A stretch of 64,000 nt of DNA from NCBI RefSeq assembly GCF_042159835.1, contig NZ_JBBVGT010000001.1:186001-250000 (forward strand), in the 5' to 3' direction. The stretch is from Albibacterium profundi. GTDB taxonomy: Bacteria; Bacteroidota; Bacteroidia; Sphingobacteriales; Sphingobacteriaceae. The position numbers and the translations under genes are program-made. Each line of letters begins with the position of its first letter. The first letter of the stretch is position 1. The notes under the pieces are model-generated. The model did not search any database, was not told where the DNA came from, and worked only from the letters and a program-made list of their open reading frames with translations. Shown one piece after another: positions 9,072 through 18,061 of the stretch.

Positions 9072-11120
9072 TTAGAGTTGAAAGCGTAATTGTAATCGAA
9101 TTTCCGATTTGGACCGACCATCGATAAAGTTAAGTCCCGACCCGATGCCCTGATCTTTGTAGAAAAAGCTCGCATATCGAATCCAAAAGTTAATTTTCCG
9201 ATTGACCCGGTAACGCATATTAACGTATAATCGTAAGCCTTCATTAAAATAAGGAATAGAGGAATGTGCATACAAGACGTTATTTTCGAAAACATAAAGT
9301 CTGGAATTATAACCATCGGTCTTAAATCCAGCCAAACGCACATTTCCAGAGATTGCCTTCCCCATAGGTTGGTAGAGTAAATCGTGATATAGCATCCAGC
9401 CGGTTTCGGCGCTGCTCGTTCCTTTCTGGTAGGCAACCATTTCGGCACGATTGCGAAAATCTAGACTTTCTGAAATCTTATAAGATGCTTGCAATCGCAG
9501 TTGATGACGTACAACATTTTCGAGGATATTGACCGTACTTCCGTCGGACAGGTTTTCTTGTTTATTTCTGTATCGAAACCGAATCGAAAAATTACTTGTA
9601 CGCGTAGGTGCATATGAAATATGAGAAAACAGGTCGATGCCCTCAGACGGTCCATCTACACGGTATCGGACCCAGGGAAATCTAAAGTAATCTGCATACG
9701 CTACCCATTCTATTCTCCTATTGGGGTTCCAGATTAACCCCGTATACAAACCTTTTTCATTTGTTGCATTACTATTTTCAGAAAAGGGCCGGTTTAAAAA
9801 GCTGTAAAAATCCTTCTGATAAAACCGATGTAAACCAACGAACGACAATTGGTCGGATAAACTTGCAATCATACCATTGACTAAACCAAAGCCATGGCCA
9901 TTACTCACGGCTCCTTCTCCAAACAAATACATGTTTTTGTAAGTATATTGATAATACAGGCTTGTATTGGAAAGTGAATTACCCCGAAATGCAAAGGAAT
10001 TATACAATTGTTGGTTTGGTGCACGCGGTTTATCATATTGTATACTCGAATACGTCCCCCCGATCTTAAAACTCGAAGAACTATATACTAGGTTCCCTCC
10101 ATATACGAGCATGTCGACCGATCTGCGATTCCTAATTTCTGCCGGTGTGCGATGAAAACCAGATGAGCCGAGAGAGCTGAAACCAATGGAGTCTTTCGTC
10201 AACGTTCCATCAACCGCGTTGTATGATATGAACGGAGAAAACTCAAAAGATCCGAGATTAATAGTGGTGGCTAAACCACGAAAATACTGAACTTCGTTCG
10301 TTGATGTATGAGGACGAACTCCAATGCCATTACGTGCAACATTATGAACGATCGCGCCTTTTCCAAAGCTATATCCATTCCAGATACCAAGTCCTTGTCC
10401 GAAAGCAACACTGTAGTCTCCAATAACAATACTTTTAAATTTTCCGATATTTTGTAAATGCAGGCTGGCAGAATAATAATCAAACCCTTGACGCTGATTT
10501 CCACCGAAAAACTCCTCGCCGGGATCCTTCTCCATATTGATCGCAAGCTGAAACTTATTCTCTAGCCGCAATCGGTATCTAATTAACAGGTGGTCAGGTG
10601 TGCCCAAATAACGTGATCGTTCTTCATCATCGATTAAATATCCGGCCTGCGACTCTAGTATACGACCATAGCGTAAAATTAAATCGTGCTTTACTTTTTT
10701 GAATTTTGATGTTTTATTAGATGTTTCTGACGTTATCCGCACAAAAGGCAGAAGTCGCCGCAAGCTCAGTTCATCTAGTGAGGCTATAGATTGTAATTCG
10801 TAAACCGAAATATAAGCGCCACTTTCTTCCCGATGGTTTATAATATCTTGAATCTGTAAATCTGAAAGAAAAAGCAATGCAGCGAGATCTTCATGAGTTG
10901 CCGCGTTTAAGTTGATTGGATTACTAAGATAATAAGTAAGCTGTTCTTCAAGCTCTGAGTAGTCGATCTCAGTATCGTCATCTTTTAAGACATTTTCTAA
11001 TAAATCCTCAATGATTACCGGGTCAAGTTGATGATGTTCCGGAAGATTCTGACTATACGAACTACAAATGCTAAAACCAGCCACCAACACGGTGACAAAT
11101 AGAAATTTATGAAGCATCAT
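9072..11120 (-). CDS. Outer-membrane beta-barrel with N-terminal ComEA-like helix-hairpin-helix domain
   Basis: 682 residues. A signal peptide (to about residue 24, ending SSYSQ) is followed by a helical acidic region and a ComEA-like double helix-hairpin-helix unit at about 70-130, with PINLNAATHEDLAALLFLS as its first repeat and YELQSIASLDELSLRRLLPF as its second. Such units bind DNA without sequence specificity. From about residue 150 to the end the sequence alternates polar and aromatic residues, and it ends in LRLQLRFQL, the look of an outer-membrane beta-barrel. Directly upstream of comEC with 5 nt between them. The family is known in Bacteroidota only as helix-hairpin-helix protein; a role in DNA capture at the outer membrane is my inference. 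Confidence 0.82.
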   Translation of the reverse strand: MMLHKFLFVTVLVAGFSICSSYSQNLPEHHQLDPVIIEDLLENVLKDDDTEIDYSELEEQLTYYLSNPINLNAATHEDLAALLFLSDLQIQDIINHREESGAYISVYELQSIASLDELSLRRLLPFVRITSETSNKTSKFKKVKHDLILRYGRILESQAGYLIDDEERSRYLGTPDHLLIRYRLRLENKFQLAINMEKDPGEEFFGGNQRQGFDYYSASLHLQNIGKFKSIVIGDYSVAFGQGLGIWNGYSFGKGAIVHNVARNGIGVRPHTSTNEVQYFRGLATTINLGSFEFSPFISYNAVDGTLTKDSIGFSSLGSSGFHRTPAEIRNRRSVDMLVYGGNLVYSSSSFKIGGTYSSIQYDKPRAPNQQLYNSFAFRGNSLSNTSLYYQYTYKNMYLFGEGAVSNGHGFGLVNGMIASLSDQLSFVGLHRFYQKDFYSFLNRPFSENSNATNEKGLYTGLIWNPNRRIEWVAYADYFRFPWVRYRVDGPSEGIDLFSHISYAPTRTSNFSIRFRYRNKQENLSDGSTVNILENVVRHQLRLQASYKISESLDFRNRAEMVAYQKGTSSAETGWMLYHDLLYQPMGKAISGNVRLAGFKTDGYNSRLYVFENNVLYAHSSIPYFNEGLRLYVNMRYRVNRKINFWIRYASFFYKDQGIGSGLNFIDGRSKSEIRLQLRFQL

Positions 11121-11126
11121 TATGAA

Positions 11127-11951
11127 TTAAAATCTGTAATCAATTGATATCTGTGGGGAATAGCCCAATTGGGCATGAAAGGAAGTAGCAACATCAACAT
11201 TAAAGCGATTATAAATAACTCCCAGTCCCACATAGCGCATAAACGGATTCACAGATAAGCCCCCACGCACTACCAGCCATGTCATTGGCAGGTAATTGAC
11301 CCCCACTGATAAATCTGTATGACTATCGACTAAATAAGAAAATTCAGTCGCGATAAACGTCTGATAAGAGAACTGATAAGCTGCACCGACCGCTATTGTA
11401 GCTTGATCCGTGGCGTTCGCCTCATCAATCAACAATTGCTCAAAATTGCGAAGACTCAGTCCAATAGTAGCAGTCTGGTTGATTGTATACTGACCTCCGA
11501 TGTCTATTGAGACAGCATTAATTTGTTTTTCGTCGGGAATATTGATAAAATGATAGTTCGTAATGATCCCTACTGCTAAATCCGATTGAAACGACTTGGA
11601 AATAGTTAGTCCAGCGCTGGTCTCCTGAAAATGTGACCCGAATCGGTCATGATTTCCGTAAAAACCTAGACTTACGATACCTATAGGGAGAACTAGTTTA
11701 CCCGTTAAGCTTCTTGTGTCAGAATTTAGAAAGTATTCGGCATAACCTAGGCTGAGTACTGGTTTTTCCAACTTTGCTATACCAGACGCATTACTACCGA
11801 TACTATGAACGCCGGCAAGAGCCACACTCGCATTTCCTAAACCTAAATGACCAGCGCCCGAGGAAACCTGACCACTAACTTTTATTGCACTACACATCAA
11901 CAATAAAACAAAAACCCCCGTCAAAAAACGACGGACATCATGATCTATCAT
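11127..11951 (-). CDS. PorV/PorQ-like outer-membrane protein
   Basis: 274 residues. Signal peptide with cleavage likely after the SGQ near residue 28. The stretch GAGHLGLGNASVALAGVHS and the following SNASGIAKLEKP resemble the N-terminal plug of the PorV/PorQ/FadL-type barrels of Bacteroidota, where PorV serves the type IX secretion system. The remainder alternates hydrophobic residues and ends in ISIDYRF, a C-terminal aromatic typical of outer-membrane barrels. Six nt before the helix-hairpin-helix barrel gene, so it is the likely first gene of the string running through comEC and recQ. Assignment to PorQ, PorV or another branch would need a profile search; function not assigned. Confidence 0.68.
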   Translation of the reverse strand: MIDHDVRRFLTGVFVLLLMCSAIKVSGQVSSGAGHLGLGNASVALAGVHSIGSNASGIAKLEKPVLSLGYAEYFLNSDTRSLTGKLVLPIGIVSLGFYGNHDRFGSHFQETSAGLTISKSFQSDLAVGIITNYHFINIPDEKQINAVSIDIGGQYTINQTATIGLSLRNFEQLLIDEANATDQATIAVGAAYQFSYQTFIATEFSYLVDSHTDLSVGVNYLPMTWLVVRGGLSVNPFMRYVGLGVIYNRFNVDVATSFHAQLGYSPQISIDYRF

Positions 11952-12041
11952 ATCAACAAATACTACAAATAAATGCCGAACATAATCAATTTTATGATGA
12001 AAACGAAGTCGACCTTCGATGTCGAAACACCAAGACTGACG

Positions 12042-12482
12042 CTAGATTAAGATCTTGTTTCTGATATTTTTCCAAGCTTGTCGATCCATTTCAAAAGTTA
12101 GGGTATCTAGATAGAAATCTTCCAGATCAATCCATCTAAGCGCCTGTGTGGCGTCCTCATCGAAATCGAATGCTTGTTCTTTAACAGAGAATATTAGTTC
12201 TTCGCTTGTAAACACCTGATAGTAAACCCCAATTACCTGACTGAGATCAAAAGCGGAAGGTATTACCTCTTCCGTGACATATAATAAGTTGCCTGAATCT
12301 ATAGACAAATCGAATTCCTCCATGAATTCTCTTTTCAGACCATCCCACAGGCCCTCTCCTAGTTCTAAGCCCCCTCCTGGAAATTTTGAAAACCGCTGAC
12401 CATGGTATAGTTCATCACTAATCAAAACCTGATTTTTATCGTTTATCAATATACCATACACACGAATATTGAAGTGTTCCAT
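12042..12482 (-). CDS. NUDIX hydrolase
   Basis: 146 residues from the ATG at 12482. This start is chosen over an in-frame one at 12506 because it lies 1 nt beyond the stop of the upstream cation-efflux gene and has an AGGAG about 13 nt before it, a rare visible Shine-Dalgarno for this phylum. The NUDIX box is GGLELGEGLWDGLKREFMEE, followed by FDL; it fits Gx5Ex7REUxEExGU except that the final Gly is Asp. Hydrolases of this family split nucleoside diphosphates linked to another moiety; the substrate is not predictable. Translationally close to the cation-efflux gene, probably one transcript. Confidence 0.88.
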   Translation of the reverse strand: MEHFNIRVYGILINDKNQVLISDELYHGQRFSKFPGGGLELGEGLWDGLKREFMEEFDLSIDSGNLLYVTEEVIPSAFDLSQVIGVYYQVFTSEELIFSVKEQAFDFDEDATQALRWIDLEDFYLDTLTFEMDRQAWKNIRNKILI

Positions 12483-12483
12483 A

Positions 12484-13473
12484 TTAGTTTGATTTCTCCT
12501 TTTCAAAGTGTTTTAAATTTCGAGTAACCAGCTCTACGTCCCAAATCATATCTATTGTCTTTTCTGAAGAACGAATAGGACAGTTTTTCACGTTGCAATA
12601 ATGACAGCATTGAGGCAGACAGGGATCCGCGTGAATAAAAAACTCAGTCTTTAGCCCTACCTTTTCATTGATCAATTTGTCAATTTCCGAAACTTCTTCA
12701 TGGACCTTATTCAAATCGAAATAATTAGGCAGAGTCACATGGCAATCCAAATGAAGATTTGCGCCGTACCTTTGTAAACGAAGGTTATGAATATCAATCC
12801 ACGGATCTTTTCGGTGTTGCTGTAAAACATCTACGACATCTTTAACCAGCTGGACATCGGACTCATCCATAAGTCCACCGACCGACTGGCGTAGCAACTT
12901 ATATCCCTGATATAAAATAAATACACCTAATATGAGAGAAAGAATGATGTCAATAATAATAAGGCCCGTAAAATAAACCAAAAGGAGGCCGACGACCAAA
13001 CCCACGGTACTTAAAGCATCGGTCAAAAGGTGTTTCCCATCGGCCATGAGTGTCAACGAGTTCAGCTTTTTGCTTTTAACAAGAAGATAACGGCCTAAAA
13101 GAAAATTGATTAAAGCGGTGAATGCAACCAGCCCCACCCCTTCCAATAGGTTTGTCAGCTCGATAGGAAAGAAAAAATTGTAAATAGCCTTTCCGATAAT
13201 GAATAAAGCAGCAAGAAATATCAAAGCCCCCTCGATAAAAACAGAGAAGAATTCAACTTTTCCGTGCCCGTATGGATGGTTCATATCCTTGGGGAGCGAG
13301 GAAAGGTAAATGCTGTAAAAGGCAAAACTGCTTGCTATTACATTTACAATGCTTTCAAGCGCGTCCGTAAAAACGGCATTTGAATGTGTTATAAAGTAAG
13401 CTATAAACTTGATCACCATAAGGCTTATAGCCGTTATCAGTGATAATAGAATAAGACTTTTTTGACTTTTCAA
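12484..13473 (-). CDS. Cation diffusion facilitator (CDF) family divalent metal exporter
   Basis: 329 residues. Inner-membrane proton/metal antiporter type with six hydrophobic segments in the first 200 residues. Metal-site motifs are visible in TM2 (FTDALESIVN) and TM5 (HLLTDALSTVG), followed by the cytoplasmic ferredoxin-like domain. The C-terminus carries an unusual cysteine cluster, DPCLPQCCHYCNVKNCPIR, with six Cys in 17 residues, likely to bind metal. The first codon is TTG at 13471-13473; the next ATG (codon 19) would cut into the first membrane helix, so TTG is preferred. Likely substrates are Zn, Fe, Mn, Co or Cd; none can be singled out. Divergent from the aminotransferase gene. Confidence 0.9.
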   Translation of the reverse strand: MKSQKSLILLSLITAISLMVIKFIAYFITHSNAVFTDALESIVNVIASSFAFYSIYLSSLPKDMNHPYGHGKVEFFSVFIEGALIFLAALFIIGKAIYNFFFPIELTNLLEGVGLVAFTALINFLLGRYLLVKSKKLNSLTLMADGKHLLTDALSTVGLVVGLLLVYFTGLIIIDIILSLILGVFILYQGYKLLRQSVGGLMDESDVQLVKDVVDVLQQHRKDPWIDIHNLRLQRYGANLHLDCHVTLPNYFDLNKVHEEVSEIDKLINEKVGLKTEFFIHADPCLPQCCHYCNVKNCPIRSSEKTIDMIWDVELVTRNLKHFEKEKSN

Positions 13474-13601
13474 TTGCTCTGATTTTACACAAAAATACTA
13501 GAAATGTTTGATTAGCCCAGTATTCGGATTTTTGTGAGCATATTACTTAAATAATTAAATATTAAAAAGTAAATTCGCTACTTCATAATCAATTTTATCA
13601 A

Positions 13602-14810
13602 ATGAACAATAGCACAGTAGCTTTATCAGACAAAATCAACAACCTATCAGAATCAGCAACCATTAGAATGGCTAAGCTGGGGCGAGAGCTAAAGGCAAAG
13701 GGAGTAAATGTAATCAGTCTTAGTTTTGGCGAACCAGACTTCTCTACTCCCGAAAACATCAAAGAGGCAGCCAAAAAGGCGATGGATGAAAACTACACCT
13801 ATTATACGCCTGTATCGGGCTATCCGGACCTAAGACAGGCTATTGTGAATAAATTAAAAATCGAAAACAATCTGGATTATGATATCTCACAAATTGTGGT
13901 AACCACTGGAGCGAAGCAAGCATTGGCTAATGCAATTATGTGTCTCGTCAATCCAGGTGACGAGGTAATCATCCCTACTCCTTATTGGGTATCCTATTCC
14001 GAAATGGTTAAGCTCGCTGACGGCGAGTCAGTTTTTATCGATACTTCAATAGAGAGCAACTTTAAGATTACCGCTGAAGAACTGGAAGCTGCAATTACGC
14101 CGAAGACCAAACTTTTTATGTTCTCCTCTCCGTGTAACCCGACAGGAAGTTTATACAGCAAAGATGAGCTAGAATCCCTTGCGAGGGTTTTTGAAAAACA
14201 CCCTGATATCTATATCTTATCCGACGAGATCTACGAGCATATCAACTTTAGTGGAAAGCATGAGTCGATAGCTCAGTTTAATTCTATCAAAGACCGCGTG
14301 ATCGTAGTCAATGGCTTTTCAAAAGCTTATGCGATGACAGGTTGGCGAATTGGTTATCTTGCTGCGCATCCAACGATCGCCGCTGCAACCGATAAACTAC
14401 AAGGACAGATTACTTCTGGCACCTGTTCAATCACGCAACGAGCGGCACTTGCCGCTTACGAAGGCGGTCTTGACAGCGTAATCGCTATGCGAGACGAATT
14501 TCTTAAAAGAAGGGATATTGTCTACAACCTTTTAAAGGACATCGATGGCGTGAAAACAAACCTTCCAGAAGGCGCATTTTATTTCTTCCCAGACATCAGC
14601 TCCTTTTTCGGAAAACAAACGGAAACCGGAGAAACAATAAAAGACTCTAGCGACCTTGCTTTATATCTATTGAATGTAGCACATGTGGCAACAGTTGGCG
14701 GCGACTCTTTCGGCAACAATGACTGTATCCGATTCTCATATGCCGCATCTGAAGAAAGCTTAGTTGAGGCCATGAAACGGATCAAGGATGCTTTAGGCAA
14801 ATTAAAATAA
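13602..14810 (+). CDS. Class I/II pyridoxal-phosphate aminotransferase, aspartate aminotransferase type
   Basis: 402 residues. Cytoplasmic fold-type I PLP enzyme. Landmarks: LSFGEPDFSTPENI near the N-terminus, YYTPVSGYPDLR, the NPTG motif in SSPCNPTGSL, the SDEIYEH motif that holds the PLP-binding Asp/Tyr, the Schiff-base lysine in NGFSKAYAMTGWRIG, and a C-terminal Arg in DCIRFSYA that would bind the substrate carboxylate. This is the pattern of bacterial Ib-type aspartate (or aspartate/prephenate) aminotransferases. It is transcribed alone, diverging from the cation-efflux gene and ending at a strong terminator. Preference between aspartate, aromatic or prephenate substrates is not decided by sequence alone. 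Confidence 0.92.
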   Translation: MNNSTVALSDKINNLSESATIRMAKLGRELKAKGVNVISLSFGEPDFSTPENIKEAAKKAMDENYTYYTPVSGYPDLRQAIVNKLKIENNLDYDISQIVVTTGAKQALANAIMCLVNPGDEVIIPTPYWVSYSEMVKLADGESVFIDTSIESNFKITAEELEAAITPKTKLFMFSSPCNPTGSLYSKDELESLARVFEKHPDIYILSDEIYEHINFSGKHESIAQFNSIKDRVIVVNGFSKAYAMTGWRIGYLAAHPTIAAATDKLQGQITSGTCSITQRAALAAYEGGLDSVIAMRDEFLKRRDIVYNLLKDIDGVKTNLPEGAFYFFPDISSFFGKQTETGETIKDSSDLALYLLNVAHVATVGGDSFGNNDCIRFSYAASEESLVEAMKRIKDALGKLK

Positions 14811-14838
14811 ATTTCAGCTTCAAGCTTAATAATAAACG

Positions 14839-14873
14839 AAAGCGGTGCTTCTTTTCGTAAGAAGCACCGCTTT
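14839..14873. terminator. Bidirectional intrinsic terminator
   Basis: A perfect 15-bp inverted repeat (14839-14853 and 14859-14873) around a 5-nt loop, with an A tract on the left arm and a T-rich run on the right (14871-14877). It lies between the convergent aminotransferase and ABC permease genes and would serve both strands. Confidence 0.9.
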
Positions 14874-14900
14874 TTGTTTATGGACACATGATGAATATAT

Positions 14901-16142
14901 CTAACTTCTAATTGCTTCTACCGGATCGAGACGGGCGGCCATCACAGCTGGGATAATACCTGCAATTAGACCAATCATGGTTGAAAGGACTAACGTAAGG
15001 ACTACTTTTCCAAAATCAACAACAATCCCTACACCCAAACCTAACTTAATAATAAAGGCAAGAAAATAAACGATGCCGAGTCCGATCAGGCCTCCTAAAA
15101 TACAAAGTAGGATCGCCTCTATTAAAAACTGAGAGAGGATGAAGAAGTTCTTAGCACCAAGTGATTTCTGTATTCCTATAAGTGGTGTTCGCTCTTTAAC
15201 TGATACAAACATGATATTCGCAATACCGAATCCACCTACTAAAATCGAAAATATACCAATAAAAAGACCGGCACCATTTATAATCGCAAATAGCTGATCC
15301 AATTGAGCGGTGATAATCGTTGTTTTATTCAATGAGAAATCGTCTTCTTGCTTAGGGCTGAGCCTATGAATGGATCTCATAATACCTCGCACTTCACTTT
15401 CGGTCTCTTCTAGGGGATATTTCGCAGCTGCTCGAACAACGATGTTAGGGCTGTGGTTTTCAACATATACTAGGTTTTTTATAAAGTTCAACGGAACGAC
15501 TACTGCATTATCGAGCGATACGTCGAGAAGCATACCCTCTCCTTCTGATTTGAAAACACCGACAACCGTAACCTTACGACCCAACAGGTCTATTTGCTTG
15601 CCGATTGGATCCATACTCGGGAACAATCCTTCTGCAACTGTAGATCCGATCATGGCTATGGGTGTGCCATTGTCCGATTCTAAATTCGTAAAGTATCGCC
15701 CAGAGGAAAATTCGATATTTCGTATTTTATAGAAATCGAATGATACTCCCGAAATAACCGCCCCCTCTATATTATTGCTTCCAAATTGAATTGTTCTATT
15801 GGATACAGTAATGTTATAACAAATCCCATCCGCCATGGTTAGGCGTTCCTGTAATTTTTCAAAATCTTCGATCGAAGGTTCGGGGCGATTGACGTATTTC
15901 CACCACGGAAAATCTGGTCCGCCATCCCAAGGCCATTTGGACACATAAATCGACTTGCTGCCCAACTTTTCAATGCTGCTTTCTAAATTTGACCGAAGGG
16001 TATCTACGGCAGAGAAAACACCGATGATCGTCATGATCCCAATTGTGATTCCAAGCAAGGATAATAGCGTCCTTGTTTTGTTTCCTCTTAAAGCAGAAAA
16101 AGCAAAACCAAAGCTTTCACCAAGTAATTTTAAAAACAACAT
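14901..16142 (-). CDS. ABC transporter permease, MacB-like (FtsX core and MacB periplasmic domain)
   Basis: 413 residues. Inner-membrane permease of the MacB type: one N-terminal membrane helix after RGNKTRTLLSLLGITIG, a large periplasmic MacB_PCD-like domain (about 45-270), and three C-terminal helices forming the FtsX core (about 285-405), ending in AARLDPVEAIRS, the classic C-terminal signature. Such permeases work with a separate LolD/MacB-type ATPase and often an HlyD-like adaptor. Neither partner is adjacent here, so it must pair with proteins encoded elsewhere. Substrates of the family include lipoproteins, peptides and macrolides; none can be chosen. Divergent from queA across about 155 nt. 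Confidence 0.9.
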   Translation of the reverse strand: MLFLKLLGESFGFAFSALRGNKTRTLLSLLGITIGIMTIIGVFSAVDTLRSNLESSIEKLGSKSIYVSKWPWDGGPDFPWWKYVNRPEPSIEDFEKLQERLTMADGICYNITVSNRTIQFGSNNIEGAVISGVSFDFYKIRNIEFSSGRYFTNLESDNGTPIAMIGSTVAEGLFPSMDPIGKQIDLLGRKVTVVGVFKSEGEGMLLDVSLDNAVVVPLNFIKNLVYVENHSPNIVVRAAAKYPLEETESEVRGIMRSIHRLSPKQEDDFSLNKTTIITAQLDQLFAIINGAGLFIGIFSILVGGFGIANIMFVSVKERTPLIGIQKSLGAKNFFILSQFLIEAILLCILGGLIGLGIVYFLAFIIKLGLGVGIVVDFGKVVLTLVLSTMIGLIAGIIPAVMAARLDPVEAIRS

Positions 16143-16250
16143 ATAAAACTATGACGTTTAAATGATGAAGAAGTTACAGCACTAATTGAAATTAAAACAG
16201 TTATGATATGCATCCAATACCCACGAATAGTATTTACCATTAAAAAATCG

Positions 16251-16258
16251 TATATTTG
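16251..16258 (+). promoter_or_regulatory. Bacteroidota-type -7 promoter box for queA-ispD
   Basis: TATATTTG fits the TAnnTTTG consensus of the Bacteroidota housekeeping sigma factor. It lies 41 nt before the queA start. I see no good TTTG at the -33 position, so it is a candidate only. Confidence 0.5.
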
Positions 16259-16299
16259 CGCGCTAATTTAATTGCTAAAAGAATCCTATCAAACATACA

Positions 16300-17349
16300 A
16301 TGAAACTATCTCAATTCAAATTTAACTTACCACAATCACTAGTAGCTCTACATCCTTCTGAAAACCGTGACGAAGCTCGTTTAATGGTTTTACATAAAGA
16401 TACAGGCAAAATAGAACATAAAGTATTTAAAGACGTGATCGACTATTTCGACGAAAAAGATGTCATGATCTTTAACAATACGAAAGTTTTCCCTGCAAGA
16501 CTTTATGGAAATAAGGAAAAAACTGGTGCCACGATCGAAGTATTCTTATTACGTGAGTTGAACAAAGAATTAAGACTTTGGGATGTATTGGTAGATCCTG
16601 CCAGAAAAATTCGTGTTGGTAATAAGCTGTATTTCGGGGAAGATGACTTATTAGTCGCTGAAGTTGTAGATAATACAACTTCTAGAGGACGTACAATACG
16701 TTTTCTATTTGATGGCACTGATGAAGAGTTCCGGAAAAACATAGAAATACTGGGCGAAACACCACTTCCTAAATACATTAACAGAAAACCAGAACCGGAA
16801 GATAAATTTCGGTACCAAACCATTTACGCAAAACATGAAGGTGCCGTTGCTGCGCCTACTGCTGGCTTACATTTCAGTCGCGAGCTGATGAAACGTCTAG
16901 AGCTAAAAGGGATTGAGTTCTCAGAGGTGACTCTACATATTGGCTTAGGAACATTTAGACAAGTAGAGGTTGAAGACCTTACCAAACACAAAATGGATTC
17001 TGAGCAATTCTTTATAAATCAAGCAGATGCTGATATGGTAAACGAGGCCATTGACAATAAACGTCGCGTTTGTGCTGTTGGTACTACTAGTATGCGTGCT
17101 ATTGAGTCGTCTGTCTCTGCAAGTCATCATCTAAAACCTGCTAGCAACTGGACCAGTAAATTCATATTCCCTCCTTATGACTTCAGTATCGCGAATAGCA
17201 TGATTACTAATTTTCACACGCCTGAGTCAACCTTATTGATGATGATTTGTGCATTTGGTGGATATGAAAATGTAATGAACGCATACGAAGTAGCAGTAAA
17301 GGAAAAATATAAATTCTACAGCTACGGTGATTCGATGTTAATCATCTAA
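16300..17349 (+). CDS. queA: S-adenosylmethionine:tRNA ribosyltransferase-isomerase
   Basis: 349 residues, the usual full length. Cytoplasmic enzyme of queuosine synthesis that transfers and isomerises the ribosyl group of SAM onto preQ1 at the wobble base of tRNA, giving epoxyqueuosine. Family stretches: FNLPQSLVALHPSENRDEARL at the start is typical, then FNNTKVFPARLYG, GAVAAPTAGLHFS, THKMDSE-like TKHKMDSEQF, VGTTSMRAIES and NFHTPESTLLMM. Followed after 20 nt by ispD on the same strand, so the two are probably co-transcribed although their pathways are unrelated. A TATATTTG promoter box lies upstream. Confidence 0.97.
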   Translation: MKLSQFKFNLPQSLVALHPSENRDEARLMVLHKDTGKIEHKVFKDVIDYFDEKDVMIFNNTKVFPARLYGNKEKTGATIEVFLLRELNKELRLWDVLVDPARKIRVGNKLYFGEDDLLVAEVVDNTTSRGRTIRFLFDGTDEEFRKNIEILGETPLPKYINRKPEPEDKFRYQTIYAKHEGAVAAPTAGLHFSRELMKRLELKGIEFSEVTLHIGLGTFRQVEVEDLTKHKMDSEQFFINQADADMVNEAIDNKRRVCAVGTTSMRAIESSVSASHHLKPASNWTSKFIFPPYDFSIANSMITNFHTPESTLLMMICAFGGYENVMNAYEVAVKEKYKFYSYGDSMLII

Positions 17350-17369
17350 TAAAACCTAAGGGTTCAAAC

Positions 17370-18059
17370 ATGTCGGACTTCAAGAAATATGTGATTATTG
17401 TCAGTGGCGGTACTGGCAGCAGGATGAATAGTGCCACACCAAAACAGTTTCTTGAACTAAACAAGGTGCCTCTTCTCATGCACACTATCCGTGCGTTTAA
17501 TGCAAGCGACATCCATATTGTACTCGTTCAAAATGACACACATGCTGATATCTGGGCATCGCTTTGTACCAAACATCAATTTGATGTTCCGCATAGTCTT
17601 GTCAGCGGCGGGAAGACGCGTTTTCACTCAGTGCAAAACGGTTTGAGATTTATTGTCGAAAATGAGGCAGACTTAGGCTCGGTACTTATCGCCGTTCATG
17701 ATGGAGCTAGGCCATTCGTGAGTAAAAAAATCATTGAACATTCTTTTCAAGAAGTTATTGACAAGAAAGCAGTTGTACCCGCTATCGAAAGTAGAGATTC
17801 TCTTCGGATAATAAGCGACGGCGGCATAAATAAAGCGCTTAAACGAGAAAAAGTCCGCTTAGTGCAAACTCCTCAGACTTTCTTTGCCAATATATTGTAC
17901 GATGCATATGCATCTGATTATAATGCTGAATTTACCGATGATGCGTCCGTCGTCGAAAAATCCGGATATCCCATTCATTTAATTGAAGGAGATATCCGGA
18001 ATATTAAAATCACTTACCCCATCGATATAGCTATCGCGGAATCGTGGATGAATAACTAA
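17370..18059 (+). CDS. ispD: 2-C-methyl-D-erythritol 4-phosphate cytidylyltransferase
   Basis: 229 residues. Cytoplasmic enzyme of the MEP isoprenoid pathway that joins CTP and MEP to CDP-ME. The nucleotide-binding signature SGGTGSRMNSATPKQFLEL near residues 13-31 matches the family; VHDGARPF, the Lys/Arg-containing KREKVRLVQTPQTF and EFTDDASVVE, which closes the active site, are also present. It shows that this organism makes isoprenoids through the non-mevalonate route. Downstream of queA by 20 nt. Ends 2 nt from the stop of the convergent small membrane protein gene, with no terminator between them. Confidence 0.96.
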   Translation: MSDFKKYVIIVSGGTGSRMNSATPKQFLELNKVPLLMHTIRAFNASDIHIVLVQNDTHADIWASLCTKHQFDVPHSLVSGGKTRFHSVQNGLRFIVENEADLGSVLIAVHDGARPFVSKKIIEHSFQEVIDKKAVVPAIESRDSLRIISDGGINKALKREKVRLVQTPQTFFANILYDAYASDYNAEFTDDASVVEKSGYPIHLIEGDIRNIKITYPIDIAIAESWMNN

Positions 18060-18061
18060 AC

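Noticed and set aside
9068..9448. Minus-strand 126-codon frame within the HhH-barrel gene
   Set aside because: Alternative frame of a clear 682-residue gene, no signal peptide or motif.
12005..12026. Short inverted repeats (TTCGA-TG-TCGAA and GAAG...CTTC) as a terminator after the NUDIX gene
   Set aside because: Stems of five bases or fewer and no T run; could be chance.
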